Shown piece by piece: positions 1 through 5,375 of a stretch of 5,375 bases of DNA; positions within the stretch are counted from its first letter, which is position 1, and every line of letters begins with the position of its first letter. The stretch covers positions 1 to 5,375 of the forward strand of contig CAJXZI010000154.1 of the NCBI GenBank assembly GCA_913063005.1, given 5' to 3'. The notes under the pieces are model-generated. The model was not told where the DNA came from and did not search any database. It saw nothing but the letters and a program-made list of their open reading frames with translations. This DNA comes from an uncultured Halieaceae bacterium. Lineage in GTDB: Bacteria; Pseudomonadota; Gammaproteobacteria; Pseudomonadales; Halieaceae. The position numbers were made by a program, and so were the translations under genes.

Positions 1-75
1 GCACGGCACCTTCAAGCACGGCACCTTCAAGCACGGCACCTTCAAGCACGGCACCGCAAAGCACGGTACTGCTGA
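1..75. repeat. 15-bp tandem repeat, about five copies, at left edge
   Basis: Three exact copies of the unit GCACGGCACCTTCAA occupy 1-15, 16-30 and 31-45. A copy with a changed end (GCACGGCACCGCAAA) follows at 46-60 and a degenerate one (GCACGGTACTGCTGA) at 61-75. The array probably continues to the left, outside the window. The 15-bp period is a multiple of three, so a coding origin is possible. All three plus frames are open through the units: ARHLQ repeats stopping at 75, HGTFK repeats stopping at 154, and TAPSS repeats stopping at 167. Two of the three minus frames are also open through the exact copies. The two longer plus frames would overlap the convergent peptidase gene. The sequence alone cannot decide whether this is the 3' end of a gene or a non-coding minisatellite. 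Copies decay towards the right, as expected at the edge of an array. Confidence 0.9.
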
Positions 76-111
76 CATCGCAGGGCTACTTAAATCACGT
101 GGCCAATCAAA

Positions 112-2976
112 TCAAAGCGCCACTTTGGGCGAGGTGCCAAGACCTGCGCCATAAACCAGTGCGTTGAGCCAGATTCGTCCTACACCGCGCGTTGAGCCGC
201 GGAAGTTGGGTTGGCCTGAGAACAGGATGACTTGGCCTTTGCCGACGCGCTCACGAGTCACATAGGCGGAGTTAGCAATCCGTGCAGCTGCTTCTGGCCA
301 AATGAGCCCGCTCATTCGCACAGTTAGCGAATTCCCTGCAGGTACAGTGGACCAATTAATGCTCTGTGCCTCGTCGGCACCTGTGTCCTCGCTTAGCACA
401 CCCACACGAACAACCGCTTGCTGACGATCTTTTGTCATCAGCACTGGCTGATTCTCGTAAAGGAGTGGCAGCATCTCAGGTGTGCCAAAGCTCATCCAAT
501 GAAGCGTATCAACTTGTCCTGCGACCATGGCGCCTGAGGGCATAAAACGCTTCTGCCACGCCTCTCTTCGCTTTAGTTCATCCGCCGACAAAGCCTTCGC
601 TCCGTGGTCCCATGGATAATGGATTACGCTACTTATGGTGTGGGCACTGACAGCCGCCATGTCGAGTTGATCACTCGTTGAGAGGCGCTCGCGTTGTAAC
701 GCGATGTCGTAGTCCTGCGCGCTATCGAGTGCCTCACCGATAGACCGCACCTGCCCGATACCGCTATCGCGCGCTAGTTGAGCCGCACTGTTGTCGTGCG
801 CGATTAGTGTGCCACCTTGCTTGACCCAGTCCTTAAGCGCGCTTGTTTCGGCACTGCTCATCGGGCGATAACCGTTGGGTATCACAATAGTGTTGTAGCG
901 CCTCAGATCTGCGCGTGACAAGTAGGCGGTATCAATCTGGCTGTGGCGAATACCGAGGTGAGTGTCGATGGCCCACCAGCTCGAGCCGACGTCATAACTG
1001 CTAAAACCCTGCTGACTGAGAATGGCGATTTGTGGACGTGATAGCAGCCGGAAGTGGGCCCCACCCCAATCAGGTAAATCGCCAGCGCCGTAACCTGAGC
1101 CTACGGAGACTACGTCCACGTCGAGTGTTTCAGCCTCAGCGCGAATAAGAGCAACCATATCGTCACGCTTTGGGTTATCCATTGCCGTTGCAAACACGGT
1201 TCCGCGTGGCAATGCCTGGTCTGATAGCACAGTTGCTTTGTCGATAATTCTGACGTTGACCCCTTGTTCCATAAGGCGCGCTGCAAAAGCGACCGAGCGG
1301 TCGTCTTCACCACTCACTGCCCAGGCGAGTGCGGACTCATCGATAGATTGATTGGCCTTGTGCGACTTCCAAGGCGACAGACCTTTGGATAAGTGCTGTG
1401 GCACGGTGATAGAAGGAAGGCCGTACATCATGCTGAAATTCCACGCCGTTGTGTCGTACATCAGCGAAGACCCATCCCGCAAGGTGCGTTGCCGCTCTTC
1501 AATGAGGACCGATTTTTTTACGTCGGCGTCGAACTCCAATATCGCTGCGACCAAGGGGGCGTCAGGTTGGCGATTGGGAATGATCAGGCTGCCCGCCGGG
1601 ATTTCAACATTCTGAGTCTCTTCACCGAGCAGCGTGGTCGCTGAGGAAACCGTGATCGACTTGTCGTTTGTATAAAGCTCGATGCCCTGAGCCTCTAACC
1701 GTTCAACCAGCGCGTTCATGCGGCCGTGATTATCGTTGGCCAAGAAAACATAGCTTCGATTCCCGAATTTACTTTTTGAGGAGACGTTGTACTTTCTGCC
1801 GTCCCAGTAATCGCGATACATGGCTTGTGAGTGCGTTGCGAGTGACTCAAGATTCGCCATCGTGCTCACGAATTGATGGTGCACTGATTCCATGTAGGTC
1901 TGAACTGTGCCCTCGGGCCGACGCACGCCATCTTCTGCCATACGCGACTGCTCGTAGAGAATGTGCATGCTGCCCCGATACTCAGCGTAGTTTGAATAAC
2001 CGGGATACCAGTTCTCAAACCACTCACCGGTGAAGTAACGCCAAGATCGATCATCAAAGGCGGCTCCTTGCTCTTCGGAGAACACGCGCGCCCACTTCTG
2101 CAGATCTTTATCGATGTTGGTGTTGAGAGGCTGCCGGGGCGGACCCATAAGGAACGTGCTCTGTGCGCCCATCTCGTGGCCATCGATAATCAGCTGTGGC
2201 CGCCACGTGTTGATCAGCGCAACCCGGCCTTGGGTTTCAGGCTGCGTAAGTAAGTAGAAATCGCGGTTGAGATCAAAGAAATAGTGGTTGGTGCGACCAA
2301 AAGGCCAGTCGCCAGTGTGGAGAAGGGACTGATCGTCAACGTTGGGTGCGGTGCCGCGATACTGCTCGAGTGACTTGGCAAAGCGCGCGCGCCCATCCGG
2401 GTTCATCATCGGGTCGATAACGACAATCATATTATCGAGCATCGCCGCGACATCGTTGTCCGTGCTGGCTATAAGGTGATAAATGCTCGCCAGTGCCGCA
2501 TCGGCGCCCGACGTCTCATTGCCATGAATCGAGTAAGCCATCCACGCTACAGCGGGAAGTGACTCGATTAGGGTATTCGCCTCGTCATCGCCTATCTTTC
2601 GCGCATCGGAGAGACGCGTAATCTGAGCTTTAATTTCGTCGAGACGCGCTAGGTTCTTGGGGGATGATATGAAGACTGCGAACAATGGCCTGCCTTCGTG
2701 AGTGCGCGCATATTCAATAACCTTTAGTCGATCCGACTGCTCTTGCCATGCAGCAATAGCGGCACTGATTTGAGCGGGGTTGGCCACTCGCTGGCCCGCC
2801 TCAAAGCCCAGAAAAACCTCAGGGTTGGCGATTGATTCCGCGTAATTGCCCTCAAGAATCTGTCCGCCATAGACCAGGTCGGAGTCGGCCGTTGGCTTCA
2901 TCAGCAGTCCCGCAAGGGCACCCTGAGCCATCATTACTGTACCTAGAGCAAGCATCAGTTTTCTAATCATCAACAT
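112..2976 (-). CDS. Exported M14-family zinc carboxypeptidase, large form with C-terminal extension
   Basis: This is a secreted or periplasmic zinc metallopeptidase expected to remove C-terminal residues from peptides. An upstream ATG exists at 3009, but I prefer the ATG at 2976. An AGGGA motif lies about 10 bases before it, and it gives a clean 22-residue signal peptide (MLMIRK, hydrophobic core, cleavage after ALA). Numbering from that start (954 aa), the M14 domain covers roughly residues 60-380. Zinc ligands are H151 and E154 (IHGNE) and H267 (DGHEMG). Substrate-binding residues are R196 (NPDGR) and N237-R238 (DLNRD). The likely catalytic glutamate is E342 (ILYEQSR). Residues about 644-734 look like a Rossmann or class I glutamine-amidotransferase-like domain, a partner known in large bacterial M14 proteins, here without a nucleophilic cysteine. 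The mature protein contains no cysteine. The active site appears intact; the true substrate cannot be told. Confidence 0.93.
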   Translation of the reverse strand: MLMIRKLMLALGTVMMAQGALAGLLMKPTADSDLVYGGQILEGNYAESIANPEVFLGFEAGQRVANPAQISAAIAAWQEQSDRLKVIEYARTHEGRPLFAVFISSPKNLARLDEIKAQITRLSDARKIGDDEANTLIESLPAVAWMAYSIHGNETSGADAALASIYHLIASTDNDVAAMLDNMIVVIDPMMNPDGRARFAKSLEQYRGTAPNVDDQSLLHTGDWPFGRTNHYFFDLNRDFYLLTQPETQGRVALINTWRPQLIIDGHEMGAQSTFLMGPPRQPLNTNIDKDLQKWARVFSEEQGAAFDDRSWRYFTGEWFENWYPGYSNYAEYRGSMHILYEQSRMAEDGVRRPEGTVQTYMESVHHQFVSTMANLESLATHSQAMYRDYWDGRKYNVSSKSKFGNRSYVFLANDNHGRMNALVERLEAQGIELYTNDKSITVSSATTLLGEETQNVEIPAGSLIIPNRQPDAPLVAAILEFDADVKKSVLIEERQRTLRDGSSLMYDTTAWNFSMMYGLPSITVPQHLSKGLSPWKSHKANQSIDESALAWAVSGEDDRSVAFAARLMEQGVNVRIIDKATVLSDQALPRGTVFATAMDNPKRDDMVALIRAEAETLDVDVVSVGSGYGAGDLPDWGGAHFRLLSRPQIAILSQQGFSSYDVGSSWWAIDTHLGIRHSQIDTAYLSRADLRRYNTIVIPNGYRPMSSAETSALKDWVKQGGTLIAHDNSAAQLARDSGIGQVRSIGEALDSAQDYDIALQRERLSTSDQLDMAAVSAHTISSVIHYPWDHGAKALSADELKRREAWQKRFMPSGAMVAGQVDTLHWMSFGTPEMLPLLYENQPVLMTKDRQQAVVRVGVLSEDTGADEAQSINWSTVPAGNSLTVRMSGLIWPEAAARIANSAYVTRERVGKGQVILFSGQPNFRGSTRGVGRIWLNALVYGAGLGTSPKVAL
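2911..2976 (-). other. Signal peptide of the M14 peptidase
   Basis: Residues 1-22 from the ATG at 2976 show a short start with basic residues R5-K6, a hydrophobic stretch rich in Leu, Met, Ala and Val, and an A-L-A motif before a glycine. This fits Sec export with signal peptidase I cleavage. No lipobox cysteine follows, so it is not a lipoprotein. Confidence 0.8.
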
Positions 2977-2985
2977 CGTTATTCG

Positions 2986-2990
2986 TTCCC
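2986..2990 (-). promoter_or_regulatory. Likely ribosome binding site of the M14 peptidase
   Basis: On the minus strand the sequence reads ATGAGGGAACGAATAACG just before the ATG at 2976, so AGGGA sits about 9-10 bases upstream. The alternative starts at 3009 and 2994 have no comparable purine-rich motif in front of them. This site therefore favours the shorter start. Confidence 0.5.
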
Positions 2991-3009
2991 TCATGTCATC
3001 GGCGCACAT

Positions 3010-3222
3010 AGACTGACCGCAGGCTTGATTGTGTCAGCGTTGCGGTAGGATGCGCGGTAAGTGTTTTATCATGCCGTGCCAATGCGGTATTGGAAATAGC
3101 GTCGCGGTGTAAACGGCTGTCATGTCTAATGGTGTGGCAGAGAAAAACCGCAGCAGAGAATTAGTGTGCCGGATAGGCGCGTACGGTTGAGAGAACAGGC
3201 AAGGAAGTGAGTGGGAATAAAA
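3010..3222. promoter_or_regulatory. Divergent intergenic region with possible operator
   Basis: These roughly 200 bases separate two divergently transcribed genes, so they should hold promoters for both. I see no strong sigma-70 pair. The best plus-strand candidate is TTGATT at 3025 with TAGGAT at 3046, but its 15-base spacer is short. A perfect inverted repeat CCAAT-N5-ATTGG lies at 3079-3093. The heptamer TGCGGTA occurs at 3041-3047 and again at 3083-3089, inside the inverted repeat. These could be regulator sites, but they are short enough to arise by chance. No coding frame of interest is visible. Confidence 0.4.
3213..3216 (+). promoter_or_regulatory. Ribosome binding site deciding the start of the FMN enzyme
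   Basis: Two starts are possible. A GTG at 3211 has AAGGA (3201-3205) five bases before it. An ATG at 3223 has GGGA (3213-3216) six bases before it. The ATG is chosen because it is the stronger codon and because the family-like sequence begins directly with MRLSDCHNF. The GTG start would add only four residues. Confidence 0.45.
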
Positions 3223-4371
3223 ATGCGATTATCAGACTGCCATAACTTTGCTGACTTCAGACGGCTCGCTAAAAAACGGCTGCCCGGCCCGATCTTCCAC
3301 TACATCGACGGTGCGGCCGATGATGAGGTTACCTATCGCCGCAACACCGAGGCTTACGAGACGGTCGACTTAGTCCCTAATGTTTTAAACGGGGTTGATG
3401 CGGTGGACATGTCGGTAGAGGTCATGGGACAGAAGCTTGATATGCCGCTTTACTGTGCGCCTACGGCGCTTCAAAGACTGTTCCATCACGACGGTGAGCG
3501 CGCAGTAGGACGTGCAGCTACCAAGTTTGGCACGATGTTTGGTGTCTCCTCCCTAGCGACCGTCACGGTTGAGGAGATTGCCGAGCTCGCACCTGGGCCT
3601 AAGATGTTCCAGTTTTATTTTCACAAAGACCGCGGTTTGAATGATGCATTGCTCGAACGTGCGCGCGCCGCAAAATTTAATGTGATGGCACTGACTGTGG
3701 ATACCATCACGGGTGGTAACCGCGAGCGTGATTTGCGCACCGGTTTTACCTCGCCGCCAAAACTCAATCTGCAGTCAGCATGGAGTTTTGCAACCCACCC
3801 CGCCTGGGCGTGGAATTTCTTTACCAAGGAGAAGTTCGATATGCCGCATCTGTCAGGGCACGTGGATCAGGGAACCAACGTTGCCGTCTCGGTGGGCGAG
3901 TATTTTTCAAGCATGCTCGATCCAACGATGTCGTGGAAGGATGCGGAAAAGCTGTGCGCGCAATGGAATGGTGAGTTTGCGCTAAAAGGCATCATGTCGG
4001 TCGAAGACGCAAAGCGCGCCGTTGATATCGGTTGTACGGGCATCATGGTCTCCAATCATGGCGGACGTCAGCTCGATGGATCCCGCGCACCTTTCGATCA
4101 GCTCGCCGAAATTTGCGACGCGGTGGGCGATAGAATTGACGTTATTTGCGAGGGCGGCATCCAGCGTGGCACACATGTTTTGAAGGCGCTTTCTGTTGGT
4201 GCCAAAGCAGTGTCGGGTGGACGGCTTTATCTGTATGCCTTGGCTGCGGCTGGCCAGCCGGGCGTTGAGCGTGCACTGGGGAATCTTCGTACGGAGATCG
4301 AGCGTGATATGCGGCTAATGGGCGTTAAACACGTCAGCGAACTTGGCCGAGACAACCTGCGCTATCGCTAG
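3223..4371 (+). CDS. FMN-dependent alpha-hydroxy-acid dehydrogenase/oxidase (L-lactate dehydrogenase-like)
   Basis: This enzyme would oxidise an L-2-hydroxy acid such as lactate, glycolate or mandelate to the 2-oxo acid using FMN. At 382 residues it has the usual length of the single-domain family (TIM barrel, no cytochrome b2 domain). Family residues visible, numbered from the ATG at 3223: Y27 (HYIDG), the APTAL flavin loop at 79-83, S109-S110, Q130 and Y132 (FQFYF), T158 (LTVDT), R167 (RERD), K255 (LKGI), and the catalytic pair H279 and R282 in SNHGGRQLDG. The late FMN-phosphate motif reads CEGGIQRGTH, where the family usually has DGG(I/V)RRGTD, so E310 and Q314 are unusual. A Leu (L111) sits where spinach glycolate oxidase has Trp108, so the substrate cannot be assigned. 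There is no membrane-anchoring segment obvious to me. It is divergent from the peptidase gene, with the methyltransferase 178 bases downstream. The symbol lldD is not given because the substrate is uncertain. Confidence 0.93.
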   Translation: MRLSDCHNFADFRRLAKKRLPGPIFHYIDGAADDEVTYRRNTEAYETVDLVPNVLNGVDAVDMSVEVMGQKLDMPLYCAPTALQRLFHHDGERAVGRAATKFGTMFGVSSLATVTVEEIAELAPGPKMFQFYFHKDRGLNDALLERARAAKFNVMALTVDTITGGNRERDLRTGFTSPPKLNLQSAWSFATHPAWAWNFFTKEKFDMPHLSGHVDQGTNVAVSVGEYFSSMLDPTMSWKDAEKLCAQWNGEFALKGIMSVEDAKRAVDIGCTGIMVSNHGGRQLDGSRAPFDQLAEICDAVGDRIDVICEGGIQRGTHVLKALSVGAKAVSGGRLYLYALAAAGQPGVERALGNLRTEIERDMRLMGVKHVSELGRDNLRYR

Positions 4372-4395
4372 TGCCTTTTTCAGGATGGGCAGAAG

Positions 4396-4423
4396 GTCGC
4401 TGACCAAAAGTCGCTGACCAAAA
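4396..4423. repeat. 14-bp exact tandem duplication
   Basis: The sequence GTCGCTGACCAAAA occurs at 4396-4409 and again immediately at 4410-4423. The length is not a multiple of three, so the duplication shifts any reading frame through it. It lies in the gap between the FMN enzyme and the methyltransferase and looks like a recent replication-slippage event. Confidence 0.9.
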
Positions 4424-4539
4424 AAAGCCACGCGAAATACTACTGGAAACGCTGACTAAGGCAGTACCGCCGAAGGCGTCGCAAAGGGCACTGAAGAATA
4501 TGGAGAAAATAGCTCGGGTAAAGGTGCAGATAGCAGTGC

Positions 4540-4543
4540 GGAG
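4540..4543 (+). promoter_or_regulatory. Ribosome binding site of the methyltransferase
   Basis: GGAG lies six bases before the ATG at 4550, inside GCGGAGCGGGCGATG. The spacing is normal and supports the ATG at 4550 as the start. Confidence 0.6.
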
Positions 4544-4549
4544 CGGGCG

Positions 4550-5323
4550 ATGAATGTTTTTGAAGTTAACCAACGCGCTTGGGATCAGCTCGTCGCGTCG
4601 GGTAATCGGTGGACGGTGCCCGTCACCGCAGAGGACATTGCTAAGGCTCGAGCGGGAAACTGGCGGTTGGTGCTGACGCCATCGCTACCCGTACCCGAGG
4701 CTTGGTTTCCAAAGCTCCAGGGCTGTCGTGTGCTTTGCCTCGCTTCAGGGGGTGGTCAGCAAGGCCCTATACTCGCTGCGGCAGGGGCGGAGGTTACGGT
4801 TTTTGACGCCTCAGAAAGGCAGCTCGCGCAGGATCGGTTAGTCGCTGAGCGAGACGGACTTTCTCTCACTACCGTGCAGGGCGACATGGCGGACTTGTCG
4901 TGTTTTGACGACGAGACTTTCGATTTTATTTTCCATCCCTGCTCCAACTGTTTTGCAGAATCGATTAAACCTGTTTGGCAGGAGTCGTATCGCGTCTTGC
5001 GCCCTGGTGGTTCGATTATCAGCGGCTTCGTGAAGCCCGTTCACGGTCTGTTTGACCCAGAGCTCGATAAGCAGGGGGTCTTTCAGCTTAAGTTCCAAAT
5101 GCCGCACTCGGACTTAAAGGTCAGCGAAGCCGACCGCGCCGAGTGGTTTGGTGCGGACGCCCCGATCGAGTTTGTGCATTCGTTAGATGATCAGTTAGGC
5201 GGGCAACTCGAGGCTGGGTTTTTGATTGCAGGCTTTTACGAGGATGACTGGGGAGGCGATGAGCCCATAGATCAGTTCATCAAGAGTTTTATCGCTGTAA
5301 GGTCGATCAAGCCTGAAGGTTAA
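4550..5323 (+). CDS. Class I SAM-dependent methyltransferase
   Basis: This is a 257-residue cytosolic methyltransferase of the Rossmann-fold class, using S-adenosylmethionine to methylate an unidentified small molecule or macromolecule. Residues 61-71 (VLCLASGGGQQ) are the SAM-binding motif I in its ASGGGQQ variant. D86 in VTVFDAS is the acidic residue at the end of strand 2, expected to hold the ribose hydroxyls. GDM at 111-113 fits the adenine-contacting loop, FDFIFHP at 124-130 is strand 4, and RPGG at 151-154 is the usual post-motif turn. The C-terminal half (160-257), with GFYEDDWGGDEPID near the end, resembles the lid or tail of this protein group. The length is usual. It starts with ATG behind a good GGAG site. 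It may be co-transcribed with the FMN enzyme, though the 178-base gap leaves room for its own promoter. Substrate: unknown. Confidence 0.9.
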   Translation: MNVFEVNQRAWDQLVASGNRWTVPVTAEDIAKARAGNWRLVLTPSLPVPEAWFPKLQGCRVLCLASGGGQQGPILAAAGAEVTVFDASERQLAQDRLVAERDGLSLTTVQGDMADLSCFDDETFDFIFHPCSNCFAESIKPVWQESYRVLRPGGSIISGFVKPVHGLFDPELDKQGVFQLKFQMPHSDLKVSEADRAEWFGADAPIEFVHSLDDQLGGQLEAGFLIAGFYEDDWGGDEPIDQFIKSFIAVRSIKPEG

Positions 5324-5348
5324 TATCTCGAGCGAAAAATAAGGCCCG

Positions 5349-5375
5349 ATGAAGCGCTTTGCAGGACGAAACGCT
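5349..5375 (+). CDS. Possible start of a next gene, cut by the window edge
   Basis: An ATG at 5349, preceded by TAAGG four bases upstream, opens a frame (MKRFAGRNA) that continues off the right edge. It lies 25 bases after the methyltransferase stop on the same strand, so it could be the next gene of an operon. Nine codons are too few to name a product, and chance cannot be excluded. Confidence 0.3.

Larger units (their letters stand above)
4372..4549 (+). other. Intergenic gap with possible small or decayed ORF ending in ATGA overlap
   Basis: A frame is open from 4404 to a TGA at 4551-4553 (49 codons, including the stretch KKPREILLETLTKAVPPK). That stop overlaps the methyltransferase ATG (4550-4552) as ATGA, an arrangement typical of translational coupling. 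The only in-frame ATG is at 4500, which would give a 17-residue peptide starting MEKIARVK. An in-frame GTG at 4371 overlaps the TAG of the preceding gene, but a TGA at 4401 interrupts it after ten codons. Codon use is poor for a real gene: ATA three times, plus AGG, CGG and CGA. I do not recognise the product. No terminator is visible; the only hairpin I noted is CGCC-GAA-GGCG at 4468-4478, with no T run after it. Confidence 0.2.

Noticed and set aside
1668..2033. A 121-codon plus-strand open frame, with others at 1352-1615, 1393-1644 and 2068-2253
   Set aside because: They lie antisense to the well-supported M14 peptidase across its catalytic domain and have no recognisable motif; they are shadows of its codon structure.
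1866..2183. Minus-strand open frames at 1866-2183, 1110-1313 and 2214-2396
   Set aside because: They are out-of-frame readings of the peptidase gene on its own strand, with protein composition unlike a real product.
3025..3051. TTGATT and TAGGAT as a sigma-70 promoter for the FMN enzyme
   Set aside because: Each hexamer matches the consensus at four of six positions and the 15-base spacer is too short to be confident; mentioned only as the best candidate.
3223..4371. Identification as the mycofactocin enzyme MftD, which belongs to the same FMN family
   Set aside because: The sequence follows the LldD/glycolate-oxidase pattern, and no mycofactocin genes are next to it.
4372..4455. Readthrough extension of the FMN enzyme past its TAG, 27 more codons to a TGA at 4453
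   Set aside because: The protein already ends at the normal family C-terminus (RDNLRYR), so the extension has no support.
4468..4478. Hairpin CGCC-GAA-GGCG as a terminator after the FMN enzyme
   Set aside because: The stem is only four base pairs and no T run follows it.
4334..4573. A 79-codon minus-strand frame across the gap between the FMN enzyme and the methyltransferase
   Set aside because: It overlaps the ends of both plus-strand genes, lacks a convincing ribosome site and has no recognisable features.

Overview
The window has about 54% GC by eye. It carries three complete, ordinary-looking genes of a free-living heterotroph. Codon use and the protein types suggest a Gammaproteobacterium, possibly a marine oligotroph of the OM60/NOR5 (Halieaceae) or SAR92 kind. 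That placement is an impression from protein style; no rRNA or other marker is present. I see no mobile element, CRISPR array, tRNA or rRNA.

Layout: positions 1-75 are a 15-bp tandem repeat that runs in from the left edge. Positions 112-2976 on the minus strand encode a large exported M14-family zinc carboxypeptidase with a signal peptide and a long C-terminal extension. A divergent intergenic region (about 2977-3222) separates it from an FMN-dependent alpha-hydroxy-acid dehydrogenase/oxidase (LldD/glycolate-oxidase family) at 3223-4371 on the plus strand. A 178-bp gap follows, holding a 14-bp tandem duplication and a possible decayed or very short ORF. A class I SAM-dependent methyltransferase lies at 4550-5323 on the plus strand. 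A possible next gene starts at 5349 and runs off the right edge.

Working together: the peptidase would trim peptides in the periplasm or outside the cell. The FMN enzyme would oxidise a 2-hydroxy acid such as lactate, and the methyltransferase acts on an unidentified substrate. The peptidase and the FMN enzyme share a divergent upstream region, but nothing in the sequence links them into one pathway. The methyltransferase may be co-transcribed with the FMN enzyme, since they share a strand and I see no terminator between them.

I looked for an undescribed system and do not find a convincing one. The points most worth a second look are the two short tandem repeats, the atypical FMN-phosphate loop of the dehydrogenase and the absence of cysteine from the large peptidase.
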